DNA from: Lacticaseibacillus songhuajiangensis
GTDB taxonomy: Bacteria; Bacillota; Bacilli; Lactobacillales; Lactobacillaceae
Length of the DNA stretch: 64,000 nucleotides
NCBI RefSeq assembly: GCF_003946025.1
Contig: NZ_RHNR01000004.1
Location: forward strand, 37,483-101,482
Direction: 5' to 3'
Shown: positions 1 through 9,320 of the stretch, one piece after another
How positions within the stretch are numbered: position 1 is the stretch's first letter
Layout: every line of letters starts with the position of its first letter
The notes under the pieces: generated by a model
The model's input: only the letters and a program-made list of their open reading frames with translations
What the model was told of the DNA's origin: nothing
The model's database searches: none
Position numbers and translations under genes: made by a program

Positions 1-1334
1 AGCATGGTCTGGCTCTTGTCCCACATTTCATCGTTAGCGTAGTACTTTTCGGTGTTAGCAGGATCACGGTAGGACAGACGGAAGCTGTAGTCCGTGATGT
101 CGAAATCTTCGTAAACGCTCATGATGAGCTTCAAAATCTTCTGGAATTCATCCTGCACCTGATCCAGAGCGACGAAGGTGTGACCATCGTTCAGCGTCAT
201 GGCACGAACACGCTGCAGACCGGAGAGGGCACCAGACTTTTCGTAACGGTGCATCAGACCAAGTTCAGCAATCCGCAGTGGCAAGTCACGGTAGGAACGG
301 ATGTGGTGCTTGTAAATCTGGATGTGGCTTGGGCAGTTCATTGGCCGCAGTTCGAGTTCTTCACCTTCACCCATGTCCATTGGTGGGAACATGTCTTCAC
401 GGTAGTGCTGCCAGTGACCGGAAGTCTTGTACAGGTTCAGGTTCGCAGCAACTGGTGTGTAAACATGTTCGTAACCGTCAGCAACTTCGCGGTCAACGAT
501 GTAACGCTCAACCGTGCGGCGAATCGTGGCACCATTTGGCATCCAGTAAGGCATCCCTGCCCCAACTTCTGGGTCAACGAAGAACAGGTCGAGGTCACGG
601 CCAATGACACGGTGGTCACGTTCCTTAGCTTCCTGGCGGCGCTTAGCGTCTTCTTCAAGGTCAGCTTCCTTGTAGTAAGCCGTCCCGTAAATCCGCTGGA
701 GCATTGGGTTGGAGGACTTACCTTCCCAGTATGCGCCGGCAACGCTCAGCAAGCTGAAGTGCTTGAGTGGCTTGAAGTCTGGCAGCAGTGCGCCTTCTTC
801 GAAATCGAAGAAATCGCCCAGCTTGTGACCAGAAATCTGGTCGCCAGCTTCATCGGCAAGCTGACTCTTGAACTTGTCGTCCTTGTACATCGCTTTAGCT
901 TCATCAGCACTGATGCTGGCAAGTTCAATCTTGTCACCAGACTTGATGATTTCCTGCATTTTGGCCTTGATGGCTTCAAGGTCGGTCACCGCAACCTGGC
1001 CGTCATCCTTATCAGTGTCGTAGAAGAAGCCATCATCCGTAGCGGCACCCTGACCGAAACGAATACCAGGGAACAACTGGGACAATGCGTCGGCAAGAAC
1101 GAAGGCGGCGGTGTGGCGCAGCACCTTCAAACCATCTTTGCTGTCCTTGGTGATAATTTCAAGGGCACCGTCAGCGGGCACGGCTGCCGCAAGGTCAAGC
1201 AACTTGCCGTTGAACTTAGCGGCAACGGCCTTCTTAGCAAGAGAAGTACTGATGCTCTTGGCAACATCGAAGAAGTTGCTACCGTCTGCGAATTCTTTAA
1301 CACTACCGTCTGGGAACGTAAGGGATAATGACAT
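1..1334 (-). CDS. thrS: Threonyl-tRNA synthetase, 3' part outside the window
   Basis: Charges tRNA-Thr with threonine in the cytoplasm. About 444 residues are visible; the protein starts at ATG 1334 ([10 protein letters not shown]), preceded by an AAAGGAAG ribosome site, and runs off the left edge inside the catalytic domain. Order: TGS domain (residues 1-62), editing domain (about 65-225), then the class II core with GAYWEG, LQRIYG, MNCPSH (zinc Cys) and [16 protein letters not shown]. The gene lies behind a T-box leader. Odd: the editing-site signature HxxxH reads HTAAF (H74, F78), and the CxGPH segment reads FEEGAL, so the Cys and His expected there are absent (family knowledge: these four residues bind and hydrolyse Ser-tRNA-Thr). 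Identity is certain; loss of editing is inference. Confidence 0.97.
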   Translation of the reverse strand, partial: MSLSLTFPDGSVKEFADGSNFFDVAKSISTSLAKKAVAAKFNGKLLDLAAAVPADGALEIITKDSKDGLKVLRHTAAFVLADALSQLFPGIRFGQGAATDDGFFYDTDKDDGQVAVTDLEAIKAKMQEIIKSGDKIELASISADEAKAMYKDDKFKSQLADEAGDQISGHKLGDFFDFEEGALLPDFKPLKHFSLLSVAGAYWEGKSSNPMLQRIYGTAYYKEADLEEDAKRRQEAKERDHRVIGRDLDLFFVDPEVGAGMPYWMPNGATIRRTVERYIVDREVADGYEHVYTPVAANLNLYKTSGHWQHYREDMFPPMDMGEGEELELRPMNCPSHIQIYKHHIRSYRDLPLRIAELGLMHRYEKSGALSGLQRVRAMTLNDGHTFVALDQVQDEFQKILKLIMSVYEDFDITDYSFRLSYRDPANTEKYYANDEMWDKSQTM

Positions 1335-1394
1335 ATCTAATTCTTCCTTTCATTTTAGCCGCAAGCGCGGCGTCAAACTCAATTTGATCTAGGA

Positions 1395-1665
1395 GACGAA
1401 ACACAAAAAATCCCCGGTACCAATTGCTTGGTATCGGGGACGATTTGCATAAATCGCGGTTCCACCCAGATTGGCAAACGCACGACACGTCTGCCCTCTT
1501 CTACACTCGTAACCAGAGTAAGGGTCATTGCTGACAATCTCGGGAAGTGGTGCGGGTTACTCAATGCGTCGCTTACAGCCATGGCTCCGCTCTCTGCTGG
1601 GTGGTAATCCTTTTGTTCCGTCTTCGATGCCATTATTAAACCACACTTGCACACCGTACGCAAAC
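1395..1665 (-). ncRNA. T-box leader of thrS
   Basis: Tertiary-structure leader that binds uncharged tRNA-Thr and prevents termination. On the minus strand the T-box sequence GGGTGGAACCGCG lies at 1455-1467, followed by a rho-independent terminator at 1405-1441 (stem CCCCGATACCAA with TTGGTACCGGGG, then six T). A likely promoter lies just upstream in the 1650-1690 area, after dnaI ends. The Thr specificity is inferred from the downstream gene; I could not place the specifier codon with confidence. Confidence 0.93.
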
Positions 1666-1707
1666 ATATTTCCTGAATTCTGCCAAAATTTTGCAGAAAA
1701 CTACTCG

Positions 1708-2628
1708 CTAGTTCTGCTCGCGGCGACTGGCACCGCCCAGTTCAATCTCGCTGGCCAGGTAGCGAATCCGCTGCATAATGCGGTCCGCCTTAACCCCCTC
1801 TTCGTTGCCGCGGTCAATACCAGCTAGGTAGTCACGCAGTTCCTTCATGCTCTTGTTGGAACTGAAGCAAGTCGGCAGCTGCTCTTGCATCCGGTACTGC
1901 AAGATCACCCCCAGCACTTCATCTCTGAACCAGGGCGAAAAGGACTCGGCCCCGATGTCATCAAGCATCAAAACTGGAGCTGCCTTAATCGCATCCACCT
2001 GCTCAAGCACATTGTTATTGCCAATCGCTGCCTTCATCTCCACCGCAAAAGTGGGCACGTGGACGAGGGTCGTTGCAATCTGCCAATCAGCAAGTTCATT
2101 GGCAACGGCACCAAGTAAATACGTCTTGCCGACACCAAATGGGCCGTAAAGGTACATCCCCGTCACCCGCTTACCGTCCCGTAAGCCAACCGTGAAGTCG
2201 GTGGCGGCCAGAATCGCATCCATACGCTCGGTCGTCTGCTCGTAGCCGTTGAGCGTTGCACCCGCGATGTCCTTGGGCATGTTGAGCGCGGTCACCAGGT
2301 TCTTCTTAGCGCGCAACTTATCCGCGTCAAGCTTTGCCGCAGTGGGCCGGTACTCAACGTCAATTTGGTGATTGCTAACCGTTAAGGTTGGTTCAAACCC
2401 AGGCGCAAAAGGCGTCTCGCCACGCTCGACTTTGCCGCGCTGCACCATGTATTCGTACAGCTTCGCGGCACCACGGTCAACGGCACTTTCTGCCAATTCG
2501 GATTCATGATCGTTCAAAAACTGCAAAACCTGCTTGTCACCGAGGACAATCCGCATCAGATTGTCGTACTGCGCATTGGCCCCACGGCGGTTCATAAGTT
2601 GTTGCAGCTGCTTCGATAAATTCTGCAT
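1708..2628 (-). CDS. dnaI: Primosomal helicase loader DnaI
   Basis: AAA+ ATPase that loads the replicative helicase during initiation and restart. 306 aa; N-terminal helicase-binding part (about 1-130), then the ATPase with Walker A GPFGVGKT (near 164-171) and Walker B VLMLDDIG. The start codon overlaps the dnaB stop by one base (TAATG), so the two are translationally coupled. Length fits the family. Third gene of nrdR-dnaB-dnaI, the usual order in Firmicutes. Nothing unusual seen. Confidence 0.95.
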   Translation of the reverse strand: MQNLSKQLQQLMNRRGANAQYDNLMRIVLGDKQVLQFLNDHESELAESAVDRGAAKLYEYMVQRGKVERGETPFAPGFEPTLTVSNHQIDVEYRPTAAKLDADKLRAKKNLVTALNMPKDIAGATLNGYEQTTERMDAILAATDFTVGLRDGKRVTGMYLYGPFGVGKTYLLGAVANELADWQIATTLVHVPTFAVEMKAAIGNNNVLEQVDAIKAAPVLMLDDIGAESFSPWFRDEVLGVILQYRMQEQLPTCFSSNKSMKELRDYLAGIDRGNEEGVKADRIMQRIRYLASEIELGGASRREQN

Positions 2629-4019
2629 TACTGGTCACCATCCTTTTTTTGGCGCAGGCTCGCGAGTTTCGCGTTCAATTCCGCCCGCTCCTTTGCGCTC
2701 AGCACCCGCCCCGCAACCTTATGGCCTTCCTTGGCCCATTCTGGTTGCGGTTCCACTACGCGATTGCGCTGATAATTGCGTCGCACGGGCGTGCGCTTCG
2801 TTTTGCCAGCCTGGTACGCCTTAATCTGCATCAAGGCGCTTTCCGGACTGTTCACGCCCGCTTCAAGCCACGAATTCGCTACCGCATCCATGTAGGACTG
2901 ACTGATGCTGGTGCGCTCCTGCAAAAGGTAGTCCACCAGGACGTTAATGGTTGCGTTGGTAAAAATATCCCGGCCGGCGAGTTGCTGCAATGCCCACAAC
3001 TCATTCTTGCCCGCGAAGGCGTCCGGACTCTTTTTCTTCTTGGTGTAATTCAAGAATTCACGGGGCGTCATGCGCCGCGCATTCTGGAGCAGCTCCCGCT
3101 CTGCTGCGCTGAATTCTTGCGACGCAGTTTGGGAGTTGGTGCTTGTGGTTGGTGTCGTTGCCAGCGTTGAATTTTCCCGCTTCAAGACGTTCTTAACCAC
3201 ATCCCGCTTGGCAAAATCGCGCTCCGCCAAATTACGCAACACCTTGATATCAATGCGGCCAGTAAGCGTGTCTATCGCCCGAGCACACAGTCGGGCCAAC
3301 TCGCTGGTACTCATGCCGTAAAAGCCACTGATTTGGGCAATCGGCATGCGCTGGCGCAGTAATTCGTCGCTGCGCAGATTTTGCTTCTCCAGCAGGCGAC
3401 CGAGAAGTTCCCAATCCACTAAACTCGTATCAACACGGGGAATTGGGTTGGCCTTTTCGCTACTGCGCTGCCGCTGCTCTTCAACTGCGGCAGGTGGGTT
3501 CAGCGGACTGCTTGCGATGTGAAAAACGTCCATGAACGACTTGCTCACGTCCGTCATGTCACTGCGGCGTACTGGCGTCACTGTAAAGTGTTCGGCGGCC
3601 TCGGCAAAGCCCGCACTGCCGAGAACGTCGTACAATGCCAGACTCAGCAGGTCATCTTTCAGAAAATCCTGCGGCCGCATCGGTGCGTACAATTCGTACA
3701 CGTAATGGCGCACGGTGTCGACTTGCGTATAGCTCTTAATTAAGCCGACTGCCTCAAGGCGCACGCGCGCTGCATACAGCGCATCCATGTCACTGCCGAG
3801 CGTTTGCATCAGGCGCCGGTGCGGCTGGCGGTCACGTGTGAACTGGGGCGACGTCCGCACCTGCGTCCACAGCGTCTGGTAGAGCGCGGTGGCCAGTGGC
3901 CCAATAATCGGTTGGTATAGGTAAACCAGCGTCTGCCGATCGAGGTCACTCATCAGCTGCGCACGCGTGACCAGGTAGTCGCTCTGTGGTGTTAATTCTG
4001 CCGGTCGCTGCATCGTCAT
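2628..4019 (-). CDS. dnaB: Replication initiation and membrane attachment protein DnaB
   Basis: Firmicute primosome component that works with DnaD and DnaI to bring the replicative helicase to the origin; it is not the E. coli helicase of the same name. 463 aa with the N-terminal winged-helix domain (SDYLVTRAQLMSDLDRQTLVYLYQPIIG) and the C-terminal DnaB/DnaD domain near residues 310-390 (FLNYTKKKKSPDAFAGKNEL). The C-terminus is basic and rich in Arg and Lys. Separated from nrdR by 62 nt that can form a hairpin, and overlapped with dnaI by one base. Confidence 0.94.
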   Translation of the reverse strand: MTMQRPAELTPQSDYLVTRAQLMSDLDRQTLVYLYQPIIGPLATALYQTLWTQVRTSPQFTRDRQPHRRLMQTLGSDMDALYAARVRLEAVGLIKSYTQVDTVRHYVYELYAPMRPQDFLKDDLLSLALYDVLGSAGFAEAAEHFTVTPVRRSDMTDVSKSFMDVFHIASSPLNPPAAVEEQRQRSSEKANPIPRVDTSLVDWELLGRLLEKQNLRSDELLRQRMPIAQISGFYGMSTSELARLCARAIDTLTGRIDIKVLRNLAERDFAKRDVVKNVLKRENSTLATTPTTSTNSQTASQEFSAAERELLQNARRMTPREFLNYTKKKKSPDAFAGKNELWALQQLAGRDIFTNATINVLVDYLLQERTSISQSYMDAVANSWLEAGVNSPESALMQIKAYQAGKTKRTPVRRNYQRNRVVEPQPEWAKEGHKVAGRVLSAKERAELNAKLASLRQKKDGDQ

Positions 4020-4033
4020 TACCCCCTACAAAA

Positions 4034-4078
4034 ACAAAGTGGCCCGCCCAGCTAGCAACTGGCCCGGACCACCACGCA
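4034..4078 (-). terminator. Hairpin between nrdR and dnaB
   Basis: On the minus strand a stem of GTGGTCCG with CGGGCCAC encloses a smaller CCAG/CTGG hairpin and is followed by TTTGTTTTT. It looks like a partial terminator that would lower dnaB-dnaI expression relative to nrdR. No separate promoter for dnaB is visible, so readthrough must occur. Confidence 0.55.
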
Positions 4079-4081
4079 AAC

Positions 4082-4546
4082 CTAATCTTTCTGTTCGCGA
4101 TTCATCATTTCTTTGAGTTCCTTCATGAACACTGACATGTCCTTGAACTGCCGGTAAACACTGGCAAAGCGAATGTAAGCCACGTCATCAACGTCGGCGA
4201 GCAGTTTCATGACTTGCTCGCCAATGCTCTGGCTAGAGACTTCGTTTTCGCCGATGGAACGCAGCTTGGATTCAACTTGTTCAACAATCTGCTGCATCTG
4301 TTCCATGGTGACCGGCCGTTTCTCGGCGGCCCGAATCAAACCGCGCAGAATCTTCTCGCGGTTAAACTCTTCGCGTGTACCGTTCTTCTTGATGACCAGC
4401 AGCGGTGTCTGCTCGACGCGCTCAAAAGTCGTGAAGCGGTACCCGCAATTTTCACACTCCCGCCGTCTGCGGATGGCCTCACCGCCGTCGGTTGGCCGTG
4501 AGTCGACAACGCGTGAACTATTGTGATGACAATGTGGACACTGCAC
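4082..4546 (-). CDS. nrdR: Transcriptional repressor NrdR
   Basis: Zinc-ribbon, ATP-cone regulator that represses ribonucleotide reductase genes. 154 aa. N-terminal zinc ribbon CPHCHH (residues 3-8) and [13 protein letters not shown]-cone from about residue 49 ([20 protein letters not shown]). Start is GTG 4546, with GAGGAGGG 7 nt upstream. It leads the leftward nrdR-dnaB-dnaI operon from a strong promoter at 4576-4603. Common family length and usual neighbours. Confidence 0.96.
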   Translation of the reverse strand: MQCPHCHHNSSRVVDSRPTDGGEAIRRRRECENCGYRFTTFERVEQTPLLVIKKNGTREEFNREKILRGLIRAAEKRPVTMEQMQQIVEQVESKLRSIGENEVSSQSIGEQVMKLLADVDDVAYIRFASVYRQFKDMSVFMKELKEMMNREQKD

Positions 4547-4575
4547 TGGTATCCCTCCTCGTAGTAAGTGGCTTA

Positions 4576-4603
4576 ATTATACCAGAAAACGCCGCCGTGA
4601 CAA
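4576..4603 (-). promoter_or_regulatory. Promoter of nrdR-dnaB-dnaI
   Basis: Minus-strand -35 TTGTCA (4598-4603), 16-nt spacer, -10 TATAAT (4576-4581), close to consensus for the main sigma factor. Confidence 0.8.
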
Positions 4604-4646
4604 AAGCCGGGTGCAAGCTGCGGTCAATGACGAATTACCGCCTTGT

Positions 4647-5243
4647 CTAGAGACCCCGCAAGTGGCTCACAAGCTGCATGACCTGCACCTTGCGCAGTTC
4701 TTCGGGACCATTGGTATCGATTAAAAAGTCGGCGCGCTTACGCTTTTGCGCCTGGTCCATCTGGGCATCAATGCGCCGCTGGGCCGCAACCTCTGTCAAA
4801 CCGTCGCGCGCCATCACGCGCTGCAACTGCGTCTGGGCGTCGCAATCCGCAACCGCCACACCGTTAAAGTAACTATCGTAGTTCTGTTCGAACAGCAGTG
4901 GCACCTCGCAGGCGACCAAGTCGGTGTCTGCTGGCACGGCCTGGAGCTGCGCGTTAAAAGCAGCCCGAATGGCGGGTTGCACAATGTCGTTGAGCTTCGC
5001 TAGTTTTGCGGGGTCAGCAAACACCACGCGTGCCAGTGCACCGCGGTTGAGTTCACCATCGCCACTAATCATCATTGGCCCGAATGCCTTGCGTACTTCT
5101 TCAAGAAGCGGCTGACCGGCACGCATCAGCTCCCGCGCAATCTGGTCGACGTCAATGGTCAGCACCCCATTGGCAGCAAAATCGGCGCGCACACTAGACT
5201 TGCCCGTACCAATACCGCCCGTAATTCCTAATCTATAGGTCAT
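4647..5243 (-). CDS. coaE: Dephospho-CoA kinase
   Basis: Catalyses the last step of coenzyme A synthesis, ATP-dependent phosphorylation of the 3' hydroxyl of dephospho-CoA. 198 aa, P-loop GGIGTGKS at residues 9-16, the conserved lid segment RIDAQMDQAQKRKRADFLIDTNG near the C-terminus. Third gene of polA-mutM-coaE, only 3 nt after mutM, so cotranscribed. Confidence 0.95.
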   Translation of the reverse strand: MTYRLGITGGIGTGKSSVRADFAANGVLTIDVDQIARELMRAGQPLLEEVRKAFGPMMISGDGELNRGALARVVFADPAKLAKLNDIVQPAIRAAFNAQLQAVPADTDLVACEVPLLFEQNYDSYFNGVAVADCDAQTQLQRVMARDGLTEVAAQRRIDAQMDQAQKRKRADFLIDTNGPEELRKVQVMQLVSHLRGL

Positions 5244-5246
5244 ATC

Positions 5247-6104
5247 CTAATCCTCACTATCTGCAGCCAGGTCTGTACGCACCTGACAATGTGGGCAAAA
5301 GTGCGTCCCGCGGCCACCGACTTTAATTTTGACAATCGGCGTCCCACAACGACTGCACGGCTCACCCTTGCGGCCATATACCTGCAGCTTATCCTGGAAA
5401 CCGCCTGACTCTCCTTCAGCATCCACGAAGGAATGCACCGTGGTGCCTTTGAGGCGAATGGCCTCGGCAAGCTCGTCAATGATGTTATCATGCAAGCGCT
5501 GAATCTGAGCAACGTCTAAACTGTTGGCGGCCTGCTCCGGGTGAATCCGACTCAGCCACAGGGTCTCATCCGCATAGATGTTGCCCACCCCAGCAACCAC
5601 TGACTGATCCAAGATCACCGTCTTAATGGCCTTCTTGTGTCGCGCCAGCTTCTTAGTGAAATCGGCGACCAAAAAGTCACTGGCAACCGGTTCTGGGCCG
5701 ATTTTGCTGAGACCACCAATAGCCTGCATTTCCGTTCCGGTCTTCACAATCGTCATCCGGCCGAACTTGCGCGAATCAAAGTAACGTAGCTCACTGTCAT
5801 CACTGAAAGTGAACCAAACGTGCTGAAAGCGGACGTAAGGCATGTCCTTATTGACCATGAGGGCGTATTTGCCCTCCATCCGCAGGTGACTAACGATGGT
5901 CAGATCCCCATCCAATCGGAGCAGCAGGTATTTCCCGCGGCGGTCAACACCTGTAAACCGGTGGCCAATCAGTTGGTCCTGGAAATACTGGAGGCCGCCG
6001 TTCATGATTTTTTCCCAGTCGGTCCCAATTGCCACAATCTGTTTGCCCGTAATCAGCCCACTGAGCGTGCGCCGCACGGTTTCCACTTCTGGTAATTCAG
6101 GCAT
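5247..6104 (-). CDS. mutM: Formamidopyrimidine-DNA glycosylase
   Basis: Bifunctional DNA glycosylase/AP lyase that removes 8-oxoguanine and formamidopyrimidines. 285 aa. The mature N-terminus PELPEVETVRR gives the catalytic Pro and Glu; the C-terminal zinc finger is CSRCGTPIVKIKVGGRGTHFCPHCQ, with all four Cys. Helix-two-turn-helix region AGVGNIYADETLW is present. Between polA (10 nt gap) and coaE (3 nt gap), the usual repair operon of this family. Confidence 0.97.
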   Translation of the reverse strand: MPELPEVETVRRTLSGLITGKQIVAIGTDWEKIMNGGLQYFQDQLIGHRFTGVDRRGKYLLLRLDGDLTIVSHLRMEGKYALMVNKDMPYVRFQHVWFTFSDDSELRYFDSRKFGRMTIVKTGTEMQAIGGLSKIGPEPVASDFLVADFTKKLARHKKAIKTVILDQSVVAGVGNIYADETLWLSRIHPEQAANSLDVAQIQRLHDNIIDELAEAIRLKGTTVHSFVDAEGESGGFQDKLQVYGRKGEPCSRCGTPIVKIKVGGRGTHFCPHCQVRTDLAADSED

Positions 6105-6114
6105 CTAATCCCTC

Positions 6115-8751
6115 CTACTTGGCTTCGTACCACGTCTTGCCGGCGTGACTCTCAACAACCAGCGGCACGTCCAACTTAACGGCAGAGTCCATCACTTGGG
6201 GAACAAGCTTCTCCAGGACGGGCAACTCACTAGCCGGTGCTTCAAAAATCAGTTCGTCATGCACCTGCAGAAGCATTTTGGCCTGCAAATGTTGCTCTGC
6301 TAAGGCCTTTTGCATGCGCACCATGGCAATCTTAATGATGTCGGCTGCACTTCCCTGAATTGGGGTGTTCATCGCCGTCCGCTCCGCAAAACTACGCAGG
6401 TTAAAGTTACGGCTGTTAATGTCATGCAGGTAGCGGCGCCGGTGGAACAGAGTCTCAACAAAGCCCTGTTCACTAGCCTGTTTGACCATTTTATCCATGT
6501 AATCGTGCACCTGCGGGTATTGTGCAAAATACCCCTCGATGAATTGCTTGGCCTGTTTACGGGTGATGCCAATGTTCTTGGCGAGACCAAAGTCACTAAT
6601 CCCGTACACAATCCCGAAGTTTGTGGCCTTGGCCTGCCGCCGCATGTCAGGTGTGACCTCACTGGCATCCTTCAAGCCGAAAATCTTCATCGCGGTGTTC
6701 GCATGAATATCGCGACCTTCCTTGAAGGCTTCTTGCATGTTGGCGTCCCCGGAAATGTGCGCAAGCACCCGTAATTCAATTTGCGAATAGTCAGAACTGA
6801 AGATGACCCAATCGTCGTGGCTCGGAACGAATGCGCGGCGAATCTGCTTACCCAAATCACGAGCTGGAATGTTTTGCATGTTTGGATCCACCGAACTCAG
6901 CCGGCCGGTTTGGGTCAAGGTCTGCTGGTAGCGGGTATGAATCTTGCCATCCGCATGGACAGCGGCCTGCAAGCCTTTAACATAGGTGGATTGAATTTTG
7001 GCCAACGCCCGCCAGTCCAGAATCATCTGGATCATGGGGTGCGAACTGCGCAGCTGCTCAAGCACATCGACACTGGTGGAGTAGCCGGTCTTGGTTTTCT
7101 TGATGACCGGCAGGCCGAGCTCTTCAAACAAAATCACGCCCAGCTGCTTTGGCGAGTTCAGGTTGAACTCGTGACCAGCTTCTCGATAAATATTCTGTTC
7201 AAGCACGGCCATGCTGCCGGCAAACTGATCGCCCATCTCGGCAAGCGTCGCGCTATCCAGCGTGATGCCGGTGTACTCCATGTCAGCAAGGACCCGCGCC
7301 AGTGGCAATTCAAGGTCGGTGAACAGGCTGGTTTCTTCCTGCTTCGCCAACTCTGCAGTCAATTTTGGCCGCAACGCCAGCAATGCCTGGATCTTCAGTG
7401 CCAAGTGGTTGAACAACTCGGCTTCTTCTGGTTCATGCAGCTTGGCACCTTTGCCATAAATATCCACATCGCTCGGCAAGTTCAGGTAATCATGTTCCCG
7501 TGTGAGCGTCCCGAGATCCGTGCTATTATCATCCGGATCGATGAGGTACGAGGCCAAGAGCGCATCGAATTTTGGCTCAATGTTCAAGCCCAAACGGCGA
7601 GCGGCGATAATGTTGCGCTTCGCATCGAACACAGTCATGTCCAGCGCATCGTCTTCAAGACGCATGTGCACTTCAAGGTCATCAAGTAGCGACAAGTCGC
7701 GACTGACAAAAGTCTGCTTGGCGTCCCCAATCACAAACGCCAACACATCCTCAGTGTGATAATTTTCCCCGAGCATCTCCAGTTCAAAGGCAACTGGCGC
7801 CTTGAGCTGAGCCAATGCGTCGACATTGTCCAGTGTCAAAACGGTGTAGTCGGCCTTGGGTGCTGCCGCGTTCGGATCAGCCCCCAGCTTCGCAACTGCA
7901 GTCTTCATATCCATGTCAGTAAAGAATTCGCGCAAAGTCGGGACATCTGGCCCTACATAGTCAATGTCAGCTAAGCCCACAGTAATTGGCGCGTCTTGGC
8001 GAATTGTGGCCAGGTCCTTACTCATGAAGGCCGCGTCCTTATCGTTAATCAGATTTTCCTTCATCTTGCTCTTTTTGAGCTCGTCGATGTTGGCGTAGAG
8101 GTTTTCGACCGAGCCAAACTGTTTGACCAATTTAATGGCTGTCTTTTCGCCGACCTTAGTTACACCGGGGTAATTATCAGAAGTATCTCCCATCAGGCCT
8201 TTCAAATCGATAATCTGACGCGGCGTGACGCCCAGCTTTTCTTCAACGTGGGCTGGCGTGTATTCTTCAATGTCTTGGACACCCTTCACCGTCACCGCAA
8301 CCGTCACTTTATCAGTGGTCAGCTGGGTGAGATCCCGGTCCCCAGTCACGACAATGACGTCATCACCGGCAGCCTCAGCCTGCCTGGCCAAGGTACCAAT
8401 AATGTCGTCAGCTTCCCAATCGGCCAGTTCGTAGTTAGTAATGCCGTAACCCGCGAGCATTTTCTTGATGAGTGGAATCTGCTCGAGCAATTCGGTAGGC
8501 GTCTTCTGCCGACCACCCTTATAGTCACTGTATTTCTTGGTGCGGAAGGTCGTTTTGCCCGCATCAAACGCCACCAGCACTTTATCGGGTTCAATCCGCT
8601 TAAGCAAAATATCAAGCATGTTGTTGAAGCCGAAGATGGCGTTGGTGTGAATGCCGGCGTGGTTGGTAAACCTATCTAGCGAAGTGTACGTTGCGTAAAA
8701 CGCGCGGAACGTGATGGAGTTACCATCGATTAACAATACTGTGTCTGCCAC
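6115..8751 (-). CDS. polA: DNA polymerase I
   Basis: Repair and Okazaki-fragment polymerase. 878 aa; start is GTG 8751 behind a GAGG site. N-terminal 5'-3' nuclease (about 1-290, with VAFDAGKTTFR and GDTSDNYPGV), a middle domain resembling the 3'-5' exonuclease fold but without clear catalytic carboxylates (as usual in Firmicutes), then the polymerase: SSDYSQIELRVLAHISGD (motif A), RRQAKATNFGIVYG (motif B), QVHDELIFE (motif C). First gene of polA-mutM-coaE. Its promoter abuts a copy of the structured repeat. Confidence 0.97.
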   Translation of the reverse strand: MADTVLLIDGNSITFRAFYATYTSLDRFTNHAGIHTNAIFGFNNMLDILLKRIEPDKVLVAFDAGKTTFRTKKYSDYKGGRQKTPTELLEQIPLIKKMLAGYGITNYELADWEADDIIGTLARQAEAAGDDVIVVTGDRDLTQLTTDKVTVAVTVKGVQDIEEYTPAHVEEKLGVTPRQIIDLKGLMGDTSDNYPGVTKVGEKTAIKLVKQFGSVENLYANIDELKKSKMKENLINDKDAAFMSKDLATIRQDAPITVGLADIDYVGPDVPTLREFFTDMDMKTAVAKLGADPNAAAPKADYTVLTLDNVDALAQLKAPVAFELEMLGENYHTEDVLAFVIGDAKQTFVSRDLSLLDDLEVHMRLEDDALDMTVFDAKRNIIAARRLGLNIEPKFDALLASYLIDPDDNSTDLGTLTREHDYLNLPSDVDIYGKGAKLHEPEEAELFNHLALKIQALLALRPKLTAELAKQEETSLFTDLELPLARVLADMEYTGITLDSATLAEMGDQFAGSMAVLEQNIYREAGHEFNLNSPKQLGVILFEELGLPVIKKTKTGYSTSVDVLEQLRSSHPMIQMILDWRALAKIQSTYVKGLQAAVHADGKIHTRYQQTLTQTGRLSSVDPNMQNIPARDLGKQIRRAFVPSHDDWVIFSSDYSQIELRVLAHISGDANMQEAFKEGRDIHANTAMKIFGLKDASEVTPDMRRQAKATNFGIVYGISDFGLAKNIGITRKQAKQFIEGYFAQYPQVHDYMDKMVKQASEQGFVETLFHRRRYLHDINSRNFNLRSFAERTAMNTPIQGSAADIIKIAMVRMQKALAEQHLQAKMLLQVHDELIFEAPASELPVLEKLVPQVMDSAVKLDVPLVVESHAGKTWYEAK

Positions 8752-8794
8752 TAGGCTACCTCGTTTCTCTTTATCCTGTGTTTTGTCTGCTCTT

Positions 8795-8826
8795 ATTGTA
8801 CCAAAGATGGCAAACGCTGTCCGTCA
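8795..8826 (-). promoter_or_regulatory. Possible polA promoter, -35 inside repeat A1
   Basis: Minus-strand -10 TACAAT at 8795-8800. At a 17-nt distance the best -35 candidate, CGGACA (4 of 6 consensus bases), falls in the first bases of repeat copy A1. The -10 is convincing; the -35 is tentative. Confidence 0.4.
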
Positions 8827-9143
8827 GCATAAGTCATGAAACTTTCATCCGCAAGGATGCAGGAATTGAAAATAGTGGGGTAGACCGAAGGTCGGGTCTG
8901 GTGCGGATTGGCTTCGCGGGCAGGAACTCCGTTAGCGGGGACCGTTCCAGCCGGCTACGCCGTCTTCCACTGGGGATATTGCCGTAAGCCCAGCGTCAAT
9001 ATCCCGCTCCCGATAAAATTGGTGGTGCACCCCCGACGAAAATCATGTCGGGAATACACCGCCAATTTTATTTTCGCTAACTCCGTCCCTGCCCGCTACA
9101 CCAATCCACCCCAGACCCTAAGTGCATTCACAATACTGTGGTG
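8816..9143 (+). repeat. Structured intergenic repeat, copy A1
   Basis: First of four copies of a roughly 330-nt repeat (others 9321-9662, 23729-24060, 24282-24619). It starts with GCTGTCCGTCAGC. Hairpins in order: 8846-8859 (CATCC, GCAA loop, GGATG), 8883-8893 (GACC/GGTC), 8952-8962 (CGGC/GCCG), 8973-9005 (GGGATATTG/CAATATCCC), and a long one at 9015-9069 (13 bp with one U-G pair, topped by CCCGAC/GTCGGG). Stems differ in sequence from the other copies but keep pairing. No ORF with a ribosome site. I do not recognise the family; it could be a structured RNA or a palindrome-rich mobile repeat. Confidence 0.85.
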
Positions 9144-9320
9144 TTGTTATTTCCGGACGACGTTAACCTGATGATTTCATATCATGTGCGGTGTGACACA
9201 TCAACGAACCGGTAGACACAGTGACAATAACCCAACACCTTCTGTCACCGTGATTTCAATCTCTAATTGAAGTCAATCTGACTTGTACCCGTCGCGCAAT
9301 CGTTAGTCGTACTGTCCCCA
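9144..9320. other. Spacer between facing repeats A1 and B1
   Basis: 177 nt without a supported gene. It does not resemble the spacer at the second locus. Small inverted repeats such as TTCAAT/ATTGAA around 9256-9273 are present, but nothing that I can assign. Confidence 0.5.

Noticed and set aside
180..1328. 382-codon open frame on the plus strand
   Set aside because: Antisense of thrS, whose protein motifs are clear on the minus strand.
6781..7689. 302-codon open frame opposite polA
   Set aside because: Mirror of polA third-codon-position bias, crosses the polymerase domain, no ribosome site.
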